A DNA stretch of 64,000 nucleotides from the NCBI RefSeq assembly GCF_004337365.2, contig NZ_CP044016.1, forward strand, positions 930,001 to 994,000, written 5' to 3'. Below, piece by piece: positions 51,772 to 59,906 of this stretch. The stretch comes from Rhizosphaericola mali. Its GTDB lineage: Bacteria > Bacteroidota > Bacteroidia > Chitinophagales > Chitinophagaceae. A program made the translations under genes and the position numbers. A model generated the notes under the pieces. The model was not told the origin of the DNA. It ran no database searches and worked only from the letters and a program-made list of their open reading frames with translations. Each line of letters opens with the position of its first letter. Positions within the stretch are counted from its first letter, which is position 1.

Positions 51772-52647
51772 ATGAACACAACACCCACTGACAATCTTAC
51801 ATATCAACAAAAATATAATCAAACTGACGTTTGGGTAGATACATTTCCAGACGCTTTTGAAAAAATAAAAGTTACTCCGATCCGGAGTAACTTTTATTTT
51901 TTAATCTTGGTATTAAGAAATACAAATAATCTGAAAATTGATGGATTAGATTATGATTTAAGTAAATATGATCTTTTGATTTTGACTCCTTTTAATTCTA
52001 ATAACATGGAGTTTCCTGAGGACCTTTCTGGTATTTGTATTGGATTTAATGAGCAATTTTACACTGTTTCTAAAGTGCATCATCAGTTTTTCTTCGATAC
52101 CTTGAAGGCTTCTAATTCTCCAGTTTATTCGTCTAATTACTTTTTAGATTCTGAAAATGATTTTGTAAAACAGATGTTTGTTCAACTTTTGGATAAATAT
52201 AATTCAGAAATGGATGCCTTATTAAAATGGCGAATGATCAGAACGCTGATAAGCGTAACTTTTCTATATATGCAAAAAAGAGTTCCAGGTGAAGCTGCAA
52301 TTCATAAAAAATTTGAAAATCCCAAATCGAAAAAACTAGTTTCTGATTTTATTCAATTGTTAAATAAGCATTTTATCAAAGAGAATAAAATTGGCTTTTA
52401 TGTAGAACAACTTGGTATATCTAGCGCGGAATTGTACCGTAAATGCAAAGAAGTTTTGCATATGTCTCCCAAAGAATTGATACAAGATAAAGTATTGAGT
52501 GAGGCTAAAAGAATGTTGAAAAATGAGGAAGAAACAGTTCAAGAAATTGCCTATAATTTGGGATTTTCAGAGGATACAAACTTCATAAAATTCTTTCAAA
52601 AGCAGATGAAAATGACACCTGGTGATTATAGAAAACACTTCTTTTAG
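51772..52647 (+). CDS. AraC-family transcriptional regulator with intragenic terminator
   Basis: A 291-residue regulator. The N-terminal sensor begins with the motif TPIRSNFYFLILV, typical of this family, followed by DYDLSKYDLLILTPF; the C-terminal domain (residues about 190-291) has EQLGISSAELYRKCKEVLHM and TVQEIAYNLGFSEDTNFIKFF, ending QMKMTPGDYRKHFF. The ATG at 51772 lies 14 bp after purE. A 13-bp perfect hairpin with a T tract lies within codons 32-44, so transcripts coming from purE, or starting at this gene, may stop early. The target genes are unknown. Confidence 0.9.
   Translation: MNTTPTDNLTYQQKYNQTDVWVDTFPDAFEKIKVTPIRSNFYFLILVLRNTNNLKIDGLDYDLSKYDLLILTPFNSNNMEFPEDLSGICIGFNEQFYTVSKVHHQFFFDTLKASNSPVYSSNYFLDSENDFVKQMFVQLLDKYNSEMDALLKWRMIRTLISVTFLYMQKRVPGEAAIHKKFENPKSKKLVSDFIQLLNKHFIKENKIGFYVEQLGISSAELYRKCKEVLHMSPKELIQDKVLSEAKRMLKNEEETVQEIAYNLGFSEDTNFIKFFQKQMKMTPGDYRKHFF
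51867..51902 (+). terminator. Intrinsic terminator inside AraC coding sequence
   Basis: AAAAGTTACTCCG (51867-51879) pairs perfectly with CGGAGTAACTTTT (51883-51895) around a 3-nt loop and is followed by ATTTTTT. It lies 95-130 nt after the AraC start codon, and 110 nt after the purE stop. Confidence 0.75.
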
Positions 52648-52877
52648 TGTAAGATTTGGATAACTTTTAATTAAATTCTGACCATTTTTGAACCTCTACT
52701 GCTTTATATTTTTGCACATAGTTAAGTATGGGTGGTTATTTCTAATTTTTGGAGGCATAATAAAGTTAATAATTTTTAATACAAGCAATCTATTTATAAA
52801 GCTAAGACTCTTCTTAGTTTTATAAGCAATAAGATATTCTCATAATTAAAGGATTTCAATAATTTTTTCTGTATTAG

Positions 52878-52910
52878 GCTATAATATTATAGCTTAAATT
52901 ATTATAGCTT
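52878..52910. repeat. 16-bp palindrome with direct repeat upstream of T9SS gene
   Basis: GCTATAATATTATAGC (52878-52893) is a perfect palindrome, and TATTATAGCTT occurs at 52885 and again at 52900, 15 bp apart. It lies 20 bp before the T9SS-cargo gene. The rest of 52648-52877 shows no gene. Confidence 0.5.
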
Positions 52911-52929
52911 CTGTTATTTTTTTTTCATT

Positions 52930-54063
52930 ATGTGCAAGTATTTCTTTTTTGTGGTAGTGGTTTTTATGTGTTTAGTTTTTTTTTCCAATACCGTTAGTTC
53001 TCAAAATTATAAGACAATTAAATATACGGTTAATGTTCCAGCACAGAATTCTAATAGTGCTTATACGATTACCTACAATATAACGCCGATTGGCATTTAT
53101 ATTTATCAGATTTATGGCTCACCCAAATCAACTGGTTATAATTATTATGTTCGTTTTAATTATACATTCACTATTTCTGGTGCTACGAGTTCCGTTATAT
53201 ATAATGGAAGAATAAAATTTTTCAGTTCACTTGGAGATTCTGCCTATTATCAATTAGCTGCAGGAAGCAGTTATACCAATGGTACTTATTCTTTTTCAAA
53301 CGTCAATACATATGATGGTGGAACTAAGAACGAACCCTCTATCTCTACAACTAATTATACTGCTAATAATACCTATCCTGACCTAATTGATACCTTAAAA
53401 TATACTACGGTTGATCTTGGTTTGAGTCTGAATGGATATGCAACTCAGGGTATAGGACAAGATGGTAGTGAAGATAAAGCCGAATATGGTGCAAGGTCAA
53501 CAAATATTACCACCTCATCAACCGCTCTACCTATTAGATTATTATCATTTACTGTTACGGAAAATAATACTTCTAATATATTGAATTGGCAGACAGCTGT
53601 TGAGACCAATAATAATTATTTCGTAATAGAAAAATCAACAGATGGTAATAATTTTGACTCTATTGGGACTGTTAAAGGTGCAGGTAATTCTGATCAAACT
53701 TTGAGTTATAGTTATACGGATGATGAACCAGTTAGCGGGACGAATTATTATAGATTGAAACAAGTGGACTTTGATGGTAATTACACTTACAGCTCTATTG
53801 CAAGTATTTACTATTCAGGAATTGTTTCTAGTATGGATATATCCATATATCCCAATCCTGGAAAGGGAACTATAAATATTAAAGGTAATTGGAATAATTT
53901 AACTTCAGTGCGTGTCGTTTCCATGCTAGGGCAAGTCGTTTATGTTGGAAATATTACAACTAGTAGTTTTCAGTTACCAACTAATTTAGTTAAAGGGTTA
54001 TATATTATAAATTTCTATAAAGGCAGTAAATCTATAAAAAATTTGAAGTATATTTTGTATTAA
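52930..54063 (+). CDS. Secreted protein with T9SS type A sorting domain
   Basis: A 377-residue exported protein. The signal peptide is a hydrophobic run (YFFFVVVVFMCLVFFSNTVS) ending near SSQN. The middle is a beta-rich region full of Tyr, Thr, Asn and Ser with no known domain; residues about 205-285 read like a fibronectin-like module (PIRLLSFTVTENNTSNILNW through TNYYRLKQVDFDG), common before sorting domains. The last 75 residues are the T9SS signal: ISIYPNPGKGTINIKG, VRVVSMLGQVVYVG, LVKGLYIINFYKGSKSI. It should be sent through the type IX system to the cell surface. The role is unknown. Confidence 0.88.
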   Translation: MCKYFFFVVVVFMCLVFFSNTVSSQNYKTIKYTVNVPAQNSNSAYTITYNITPIGIYIYQIYGSPKSTGYNYYVRFNYTFTISGATSSVIYNGRIKFFSSLGDSAYYQLAAGSSYTNGTYSFSNVNTYDGGTKNEPSISTTNYTANNTYPDLIDTLKYTTVDLGLSLNGYATQGIGQDGSEDKAEYGARSTNITTSSTALPIRLLSFTVTENNTSNILNWQTAVETNNNYFVIEKSTDGNNFDSIGTVKGAGNSDQTLSYSYTDDEPVSGTNYYRLKQVDFDGNYTYSSIASIYYSGIVSSMDISIYPNPGKGTINIKGNWNNLTSVRVVSMLGQVVYVGNITTSSFQLPTNLVKGLYIINFYKGSKSIKNLKYILY

Positions 54064-54129
54064 TTTAATGTTTTTAAATTAAGGACATTTAAGTTTTAAT
54101 ATGTATCTTTGCGCCGCATAAATACAAAT

Positions 54130-54202
54130 GCTCCTGTCGACTAGTGGTTCAGGTCATCACATTCTCAATGTGAAGAGAAGAGTTCGAATCTCTTCAGGAG
54201 TA
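54130..54202 (+). tRNA. tRNA-Glu (CTC)
   Basis: A 73-nt cloverleaf: acceptor GCTCCTG/CAGGAGT (first pair G-T), D-arm with CTAGTGGTTCAGG, anticodon stem TCACA/TGTGA around TTCTCAA (anticodon CTC), T-arm AGAGTTCGAATCTCT. No CCA is encoded. Confidence 0.9.
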
Positions 54203-54210
54203 CATAAAAA

Positions 54211-54233
54211 AGTCCCAATTATGGGACTTTTTT
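54211..54233 (+). terminator. Terminator of tRNA-Glu
   Basis: AGTCCCA pairs with TGGGACT around ATTA, followed by TTTTT, 9 bp past the tRNA. Confidence 0.85.
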
Positions 54234-54265
54234 ATTGTGGCTGCATGTTGCTTAATAATTTGAAT

Positions 54266-54517
54266 TCATCTTTTCCTTTCATATGGTTCTACGTATGTTC
54301 CATTTGATCTATAATAACCGCTAACTTTTGTTTTTGGATTACATATTGCACCTATAAATACACAGAGCAAACAGACTATTACGATAATTATAATTGCTAT
54401 ATTTCCTTGGAGATCCTCTTTGTTTTTTTCTCCATCTGAAAAATTTGATTGTCTGATTTCTCTCTGCCTATTCCAATATTCAATTTCTCTTTTAGACATT
54501 CTTTTTTTATAGGCCAT
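54266..54517 (-). CDS. Small membrane protein with C-terminal GYYRSNGTYVEPY motif
   Basis: An 83-residue protein with a charged N-terminal half (KKRMSKREIEYWNRQREIRQ), one membrane helix (IAIIIIVIVCLLCVFIGAIC) and a short C-terminal tail, KVSGYYRSNGTYVEPYERKR. That tail resembles the RSNGTYV-x-PHYR element found at the ends of many small Bacteroidota surface or secreted proteins, whose meaning is unknown. No function is proposed. Single-gene unit between tRNA-Glu and the hypothetical gene at 54722. Confidence 0.6.
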   Translation of the reverse strand: MAYKKRMSKREIEYWNRQREIRQSNFSDGEKNKEDLQGNIAIIIIVIVCLLCVFIGAICNPKTKVSGYYRSNGTYVEPYERKR

Positions 54518-54586
54518 AATAATCTTTTCATTTTAAGGGTTGATATTTGGGCTAAAAATGAGTCATGAAATGACTAAATAAAAAAA

Positions 54587-54691
54587 GCTCTGATAGAAAT
54601 CAGAGCCGCTAACCAAAACTAACTGCTTATGAGAAAATTTACTATTAAATTGCTTGTATATAATAGACTTCTATGGATAAAAGAAGTTTAA
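54587..54691 (+). other. Hairpin plus 20-codon ORF (possible orphan leader)
   Basis: An 8-bp perfect stem (GCTCTGAT/ATCAGAGC, loop AGAA), preceded by seven A residues, is followed by AACCAAAACTAACTGCTT and an ATG at 54629 opening a 20-codon frame (MRKFTIKLLVYNRLLWIKEV). The layout (hairpin, CTAACC-rich spacer, ATGAGAAAA) resembles leaders in front of TonB-dependent receptor genes in the family, but no such gene follows. Function not demonstrated. Confidence 0.35.
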
Positions 54692-54721
54692 TGCATATTA
54701 AAAAAAATATATTTTTTCTTA

Positions 54722-55156
54722 ATGTTAGAATCAAATCAAATAAATCGAGACAATTTTTATCAGAATACATCTGCTGATTGGACGCTAGTATCAGAGGATT
54801 TTATACTATTTGAATCTGCTCCAGATTATATTTCTTACGTTACTCAAAAAACTTTTATTATTTATTCAAATGAGTATAAATACGTCGAGTCGAATAATTA
54901 TTTATTGGAAAAGAAAACCAATCGAAAATTTAAAATATTATCCAAACGAGTTCAAAAATCGAGGATTAAATATTTCGTAGAGGAAGAAATAGATATTCCG
55001 AGACTCTCCTCCAATTATTGGTTTACGGAAGATGGTGTCTATCGAAAATCAGATCATTGGGGCAATGTAAGAGACTGTTTTTGGAAAATTAATAGCATTA
55101 CGACATCAGAAATTATAGGATTTTGTAAATGGATTGATTTTCGAATTTGGAAGTAA
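54722..55156 (+). CDS. Hypothetical protein, 144 aa
   Basis: An uninterrupted frame with the motif NYWFTEDGVYRKSDHWGNVRD followed by CFWKI, a Trp/Tyr-rich stretch that looks conserved in small Bacteroidota proteins of unknown role. The N-terminal 55 residues are polar; no signal peptide or membrane helix is seen. Not recognised beyond that. It has a strong terminator overlapping its last bases. The start at 54722 is the only in-frame ATG near the beginning. Confidence 0.6.
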   Translation: MLESNQINRDNFYQNTSADWTLVSEDFILFESAPDYISYVTQKTFIIYSNEYKYVESNNYLLEKKTNRKFKILSKRVQKSRIKYFVEEEIDIPRLSSNYWFTEDGVYRKSDHWGNVRDCFWKINSITTSEIIGFCKWIDFRIWK

Positions 55157-55193
55157 AAAACGCCCAATTCATATTTTGAATTGGGCGTTTTTT
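55155..55193. terminator. Bidirectional terminator between 54722 gene and argS
   Basis: CGCCCAATTCA (55161-55171) pairs with TGAATTGGGCG (55177-55187), flanked by A6 and T6 tracts. It can end both the hypothetical gene and convergent argS. Confidence 0.9.
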
Positions 55194-55212
55194 ATAATTT
55201 AGTAGGATTGAC

Positions 55213-56991
55213 TTACATTCTTTCTGGTACTTTAATTCCCAATAGATGCATCGCTTTTTGTATCGTTGCAGCGGTTAATTGTGCAATTTTTACTCTTAAT
55301 GCTTTTTCTTCGGCTGTTTCCGCATTCGCAATAGAAAGTTCGGCATAAAATGAGTTGAATATTTTAGCCAAATTGAATACGTAAATCGCAATGCCAGATG
55401 GATCCATTGCATTGGCCGCATCATTAATTACACTTGGAAATTGTTCAATCGTCGTGATTAATTTGATTTCCAAAGGATGTAATTGCGTTGGAGCGTCGAT
55501 ATTCAAATCTAATTCGCCTACTTTTCTCAAAATACTTTTGATTCTCGCATGCGTATATTGTACAAATGGGCCCGTAAAGCCTTGAAATTCAATACTTTCT
55601 TCTGGATTGAAAATCATTTTCTTTTTAGGATCTACACGCAAAAGGAAAAATTTTAAAGCACCCAATCCCAAAGTATTGTACAAATCATTTAATTCGTCGG
55701 TTGAAAAATCAGCTACTTTGCCCAATTCTTCTGTTTTTTGAGCTGCGATTTGAATCATTTCAGCAACCAAATCATCCGCGTCAACAACCGTTCCTTCGCG
55801 GCTTTTCATTTTCCCAGTAGGTAATTCCACCATACCGTAACTTAGATGATACATGCCATCCGCAGCTGGAATGCTTAATTTTTGACAAATCAATTTCAAT
55901 ACTTTGAAATGATAGTTTTGCTCATCACCAACCACATAGACATTACGATCTATACCAAATTCCTTCGCTTTGAGTTCGGCTAAACCGATATCTTGGGTGA
56001 TGTATACAGAAGTGCCATCTTTTCTTTGCACTAATTTTTCATCCAAACCATCAGCCGTCAAATCAATCCAAACGCTTCCGTCTTCTTTTTTGAAAAATAC
56101 ACCTGATGCAAGACCTTTTTCCACCCAATCTTTTCCTAATAAATAGGTATTGTGCTCGTAATATGTTTTGTCAAAATCGCTGCCAATTGCCTTATAAGTT
56201 GCATCAAAACCTTCATATACCCAACCGTTCATTTTTGCCCATAAAGCACGAACTTCTTCATTTCCTTCTTCCCAATCAAGCAACATTTTTTGCGTTGCTT
56301 TCATGATTGGCGCTTCTTTTTCCGCTTCCGCTTCAGTCATGCCGTTGGCAACTAAGTTTTTAACTTCCGCTTTATAAGCATCATTAAATTTTACATAGTA
56401 GTCGCCGACAAAATGATCACCTTTTTCATGTTCGGATTGAGGTGTTTTACCTTCTCCAAACCTCTGCCAAGCAATCATACTTTTACATATATGAATGCCG
56501 CGATCATTGACTACACAAGTTTTGTAAACGGTATTTCCTTGTTCTTTCAATATTTCTGCAATACTCCAACCTAGGAAATTATTTCTCAAGTGGCCAAGAT
56601 GCAATGGCTTATTGGTATTGGGAGAGGAGTACTCTACCATTACTTTTTGATTGGTATTTACTCCATTTCCAAAAGAAGTATTCGTATAGTTTTCATTTAA
56701 AAATCCTAACCAATAACTATTTGTGATTGTCAGATTTAAAAAACCTTTGATCAAATTATAGTCTTGTACCAATTGATTATAACTTTCTTTCAAATAAGCT
56801 CCTATTGCATTACCGATTTCATCGGGAGATTTACGTAATTCTTTTACATAAGGAAATAATACAATTGTATAATCTCCTTCAAATTCTGGTTTGGTTTCAT
56901 TTACCTGTATAGAATCTGGAGCTACATTGATATTGTAAGCGCTTGCAAATGCTTGAACTGCAGCGGATTTTAAATCTTGAACGATATTCAT
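55213..56991 (-). CDS. argS: Arginyl-tRNA synthetase
   Basis: Charges tRNA-Arg. The 592-residue class I enzyme has the N-terminal Add1 domain (about residues 1-110), the HIGH motif as SPNTNKPLHLGHLRNN near residue 125, a KMKSREG-type replacement for KMSKS, and the C-terminal DALR anticodon domain (FTGPFVQYTHARIKSIL, ending LLGIKVPERM). Length is typical of the phylum. Read from the ATG at 56991. Confidence 0.97.
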   Translation of the reverse strand: MNIVQDLKSAAVQAFASAYNINVAPDSIQVNETKPEFEGDYTIVLFPYVKELRKSPDEIGNAIGAYLKESYNQLVQDYNLIKGFLNLTITNSYWLGFLNENYTNTSFGNGVNTNQKVMVEYSSPNTNKPLHLGHLRNNFLGWSIAEILKEQGNTVYKTCVVNDRGIHICKSMIAWQRFGEGKTPQSEHEKGDHFVGDYYVKFNDAYKAEVKNLVANGMTEAEAEKEAPIMKATQKMLLDWEEGNEEVRALWAKMNGWVYEGFDATYKAIGSDFDKTYYEHNTYLLGKDWVEKGLASGVFFKKEDGSVWIDLTADGLDEKLVQRKDGTSVYITQDIGLAELKAKEFGIDRNVYVVGDEQNYHFKVLKLICQKLSIPAADGMYHLSYGMVELPTGKMKSREGTVVDADDLVAEMIQIAAQKTEELGKVADFSTDELNDLYNTLGLGALKFFLLRVDPKKKMIFNPEESIEFQGFTGPFVQYTHARIKSILRKVGELDLNIDAPTQLHPLEIKLITTIEQFPSVINDAANAMDPSGIAIYVFNLAKIFNSFYAELSIANAETAEEKALRVKIAQLTAATIQKAMHLLGIKVPERM

Positions 56992-57000
56992 TTAAGAATG

Positions 57001-57045
57001 ATAAATTATGAACTATAAATTATGAATAGCTTTTTTACTATTCAC
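57001..57045. repeat. AT-rich repeat between argS and the kinase
   Basis: ATAAATTATGAA occurs at 57001 and 57015 (14 bp apart), followed by GAATAG-CTATTC, which can form a short hairpin. The 67-bp spacer is otherwise gene-free. Confidence 0.4.
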
Positions 57046-57058
57046 TATTAATTATTAA

Positions 57059-57697
57059 CTAAAAGAGTCCGAACAAAGTAGCATCGATTTTGGAAATAAC
57101 TTCTCCCAAATCTTCTTCATTTTCCGCAAAATGATTCTCATCAATATTGATCGTAATCAACGGGCCATCTTTATATTTACTGATCCAATCATCATATAAG
57201 ATATTTAATTTTTTCAAATAATCTAATCGAATATTTTCTTCGTATTCACGACCTCTTTTTTGAATTTGCCCAACCAATGCAGGTACTGATCCTTTTAAAT
57301 AAATCAACAAATCTGGAGGTTGAACCATTGATTTTAATGTCTGAAAGAAATTGTAATAATTATTAAAATCTCTCGAAGACATCAAGCCCATATCATGCAA
57401 ATTAGGTGCGAATATATTCGCATCTTCGTATATGGTTCTGTCTTGAATAATCGTATTGGTGCCACGTTGTATATCTAAAATCTGATTCAAACGACTATTC
57501 AAAAAATAAATCTGAAGATTGAAACTCCAACGAGGCATATCTTCATAAAAATCATTCAGATATGGATTGTTATCAACATCTTCAAATTGCGGCAGCCATT
57601 TGTAATGCTTACTCAATAATTGCGTGAGCGTCGTCTTACCTGCGCCGATATTCCCCGCGATAGCAATGTGTTTTGGCTTTGTATTCGTATTGGACAT
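57059..57697 (-). CDS. Deoxynucleoside kinase
   Basis: A 212-residue kinase of the dNK/dGK family, which phosphorylates deoxynucleosides for salvage. Walker A is AIAGNIGAGKTTLTQLL near residue 13, with the substrate motif VDNNPYLNDFYEDM, and the ERS/DR-type region is QDRTIYEDANIFAPNLH. Exact preference (dG, dA or dC) is not clear. It is between trpS and argS on the same strand, 30 bp after trpS, and may share its transcript. Confidence 0.9.
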   Translation of the reverse strand: MSNTNTKPKHIAIAGNIGAGKTTLTQLLSKHYKWLPQFEDVDNNPYLNDFYEDMPRWSFNLQIYFLNSRLNQILDIQRGTNTIIQDRTIYEDANIFAPNLHDMGLMSSRDFNNYYNFFQTLKSMVQPPDLLIYLKGSVPALVGQIQKRGREYEENIRLDYLKKLNILYDDWISKYKDGPLITINIDENHFAENEEDLGEVISKIDATLFGLF

Positions 57698-57727
57698 GGA
57701 TTAATTACTTGATTTTTTTAGGAAAAT

Positions 57728-58723
57728 TTAATTAAACATGTGCATTGCCTTCCGTACCATCTGCAAAGTTTCTGATGCGCGTGCTCTTGCTTTATCAGCA
57801 CCTAATTTGGTGATTTTACTTAAATAAACTTCATCGTTTTCAATGACCGCTGCTTTTTCTCTGATAGGTGCGATAAATTTGACCATATCTTCCGCCAATT
57901 GACCTTTTAGATCACCATAACGAATATTGCAAGTATTGAAATCATTTTCAAATTTGTCAACAACTTCTTTGCTACTTACCAAATTCATTAAAGTAAATAA
58001 ATTTTCGATATATTCTGGTTTTTCCGAATTAGGCGTTTCTGGGCCCGCGTCCGTTTTTGCTTTTTTGATCTTTTTGATGATCGCATCATCAGAATCATTT
58101 AAATAAAGCGTTCCCATTGCATTTTCACTTTTACTCATTTTGCCATTGCCATCCAAACTAAGGATTTTGCTCAATGCCGTTTTGAAGTTAAATGCATAAG
58201 GTGCTGGAAACAATTCAGTATATCTGTGGTTAAATCTTTCGGCAAAATTTCTCGCCATTTCCAAATGTTGTTCTTGGTCTTTTCCCACGGGTACATATTT
58301 GGCGCGATGGATTAAGATGTCGGAAGCCATTAGAACTGGGTAAGTCAGCAAACCCGCGTTGACATTGTCAGGGCTTAATCTTACTTTATCTTTAAATGTG
58401 GGTACTTTTTCCAATTCACCTTTGTACGCCAACATGTTTAAATACAAATACAATTCTGCGATTTCTGGTACGTCACTTTGTACATACAATGCTACTTTTT
58501 CAGGATCCAAACCGCATGCGATATTTTCTGCTAAAACTCTTTTAATACTTCCTTTAAGTGCTTTTGTATCAGGATGTGTAGTAAGACTGTGCCAATCGGC
58601 TACAAAAAAATAACAGTCATATTCATCCTGCATTTTTACGTAATTTTTCATTGCACCGAAATAATTACCCAAATGCAATACCCCAGTTGGCCTAATGCCA
58701 CTTACAACAATCTCTTTGTTCAT
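57728..58723 (-). CDS. trpS: Tryptophanyl-tRNA synthetase
   Basis: Charges tRNA-Trp. The 331-residue class I enzyme has the HIGH motif as RPTGVLHLGNYFGA near residue 11, the KMSKS motif as DGNGKMSKSENAMGT near 193, and the substrate region DILIHRAKYVPVGKDQEQHLE. Length is standard. The ATG at 58723 lies 5 nt after a TATCTTCG element, so the mRNA may lack a leader. Confidence 0.97.
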   Translation of the reverse strand: MNKEIVVSGIRPTGVLHLGNYFGAMKNYVKMQDEYDCYFFVADWHSLTTHPDTKALKGSIKRVLAENIACGLDPEKVALYVQSDVPEIAELYLYLNMLAYKGELEKVPTFKDKVRLSPDNVNAGLLTYPVLMASDILIHRAKYVPVGKDQEQHLEMARNFAERFNHRYTELFPAPYAFNFKTALSKILSLDGNGKMSKSENAMGTLYLNDSDDAIIKKIKKAKTDAGPETPNSEKPEYIENLFTLMNLVSSKEVVDKFENDFNTCNIRYGDLKGQLAEDMVKFIAPIREKAAVIENDEVYLSKITKLGADKARARASETLQMVRKAMHMFN

Positions 58724-58728
58724 ACGGG

Positions 58729-58736
58729 CGAAGATA
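58729..58736 (-). promoter_or_regulatory. -7-like element directly before trpS
   Basis: TATCTTCG on the minus strand, one base from TAnnTTTG, ends 5 nt before the trpS ATG. Confidence 0.4.
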
Positions 58737-58824
58737 CATATTAAACCGCCGGAACGGAAAGGAAGTTGTTAGGATTTTTTCAAATATTTAAAATAATTAA
58801 TGTGGATTGTTTGTATAAATAAAT

Positions 58825-58862
58825 AGGTTTCTAATTTGAACTCATTGTCCAATTAGAAACCT
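58825..58862 (-). terminator. Terminator of the AEC transporter
   Basis: A perfect 12-bp stem (58825-58836 with 58851-58862, 14-nt loop) followed on the minus strand by a T-rich ATTTATTTAT tract, 24 bp past the AEC stop. Confidence 0.7.
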
Positions 58863-58885
58863 TTTACAATTTGAAAACTTTATTT

Positions 58886-59806
58886 TTAAAAAATCCTTTG
58901 AACTATTTCAAACCAAAGCGCAGATGTTGCGAAGGCTATAATAATACTCAAACCAATTATCAAATTGACCAATCGTGTATTCAATTTATATTGTTCGGCT
59001 ATAATACTTGCTGTTACAAGTGTAGGCATGGCACATTCAAATACGGTGATTTTTGGTATATCTCCTTTCATGTGAAAACAAAGTGCTATGACCAAAACAA
59101 TAGCTGGTGCGATCAATAATTTGTAAAATTGCGTCATAGCAATTTGAATGATTTGTTTCCTCCAACCATTAAATTTTAGTTGTAATCCTACGGAAAATAG
59201 CGCTAATGGTCCAACTGTTGCGGCCAATTTATCAAAAAATTCATAAGCCAATGTTCCTTCTTTTATATTTACAAATCGAGACAATATTAATGCAGCAATA
59301 CATCCAATAAAAGGAGGGAAGGTGACCAATTTTTTGACGATATATTTCGGAGAAATAACGGCAGTTTTGTTATGCGTTCCTTTTACAGCAGCAATGATTC
59401 CCACCGTAGAAAGAAGGATAAACATGGATTGGTCGCAGATGATGGCAATTTTTATTAATGATTCATTGAAAAATGCCATAATCAATGGAAATCCAATAAA
59501 AGAAGTATTACTGAATGCACTGGATAATATAAGTGCACTTTCCGAGTGTCTAGTATAGTGTTTTGCCTTACTATAAAATTTCATAAAAATAGTACTGCCA
59601 AAATACGTGATAACAGAGCCTAATATCGGGAAAAGCATCTGGTCAGACCACTCAATCTGTGGTATGTATTTTAGAGAAACTGCTGGTAATGCGATATATA
59701 ATATCCATGTATTTATACCCTTGTGGGCATCAGGGTGTATAGAATTGGTAGCTTTGAAGATCATGCCTGCGATAATACAGACAGCGATCATAATAAAATT
59801 AACCAT
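58886..59806 (-). CDS. AEC-family (auxin efflux carrier-like) transporter
   Basis: A 306-residue inner-membrane carrier with ten hydrophobic helices. ILSSAFSNTSFIGFPLIMAFF is the first repeat core with the NxxFxGFP signature, and VFECAMPTLVTASIIAEQY is the second (crossing helix with MP). Such carriers move organic acids or auxin-like anions. The start at 59806 follows a TAACTTTG element at about 59840. Separate transcription unit from trpS. Confidence 0.9.
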   Translation of the reverse strand: MVNFIMIAVCIIAGMIFKATNSIHPDAHKGINTWILYIALPAVSLKYIPQIEWSDQMLFPILGSVITYFGSTIFMKFYSKAKHYTRHSESALILSSAFSNTSFIGFPLIMAFFNESLIKIAIICDQSMFILLSTVGIIAAVKGTHNKTAVISPKYIVKKLVTFPPFIGCIAALILSRFVNIKEGTLAYEFFDKLAATVGPLALFSVGLQLKFNGWRKQIIQIAMTQFYKLLIAPAIVLVIALCFHMKGDIPKITVFECAMPTLVTASIIAEQYKLNTRLVNLIIGLSIIIAFATSALWFEIVQRIF

Positions 59807-59906
59807 TGTTGAACAATAATTGTATTTGATTCGAATGCAAAGTTATTTCGCCTTTTAAATTCGATATTGTACTTTTTGTTGTTAAAATGGTATTATTGTG
59901 AATGGC

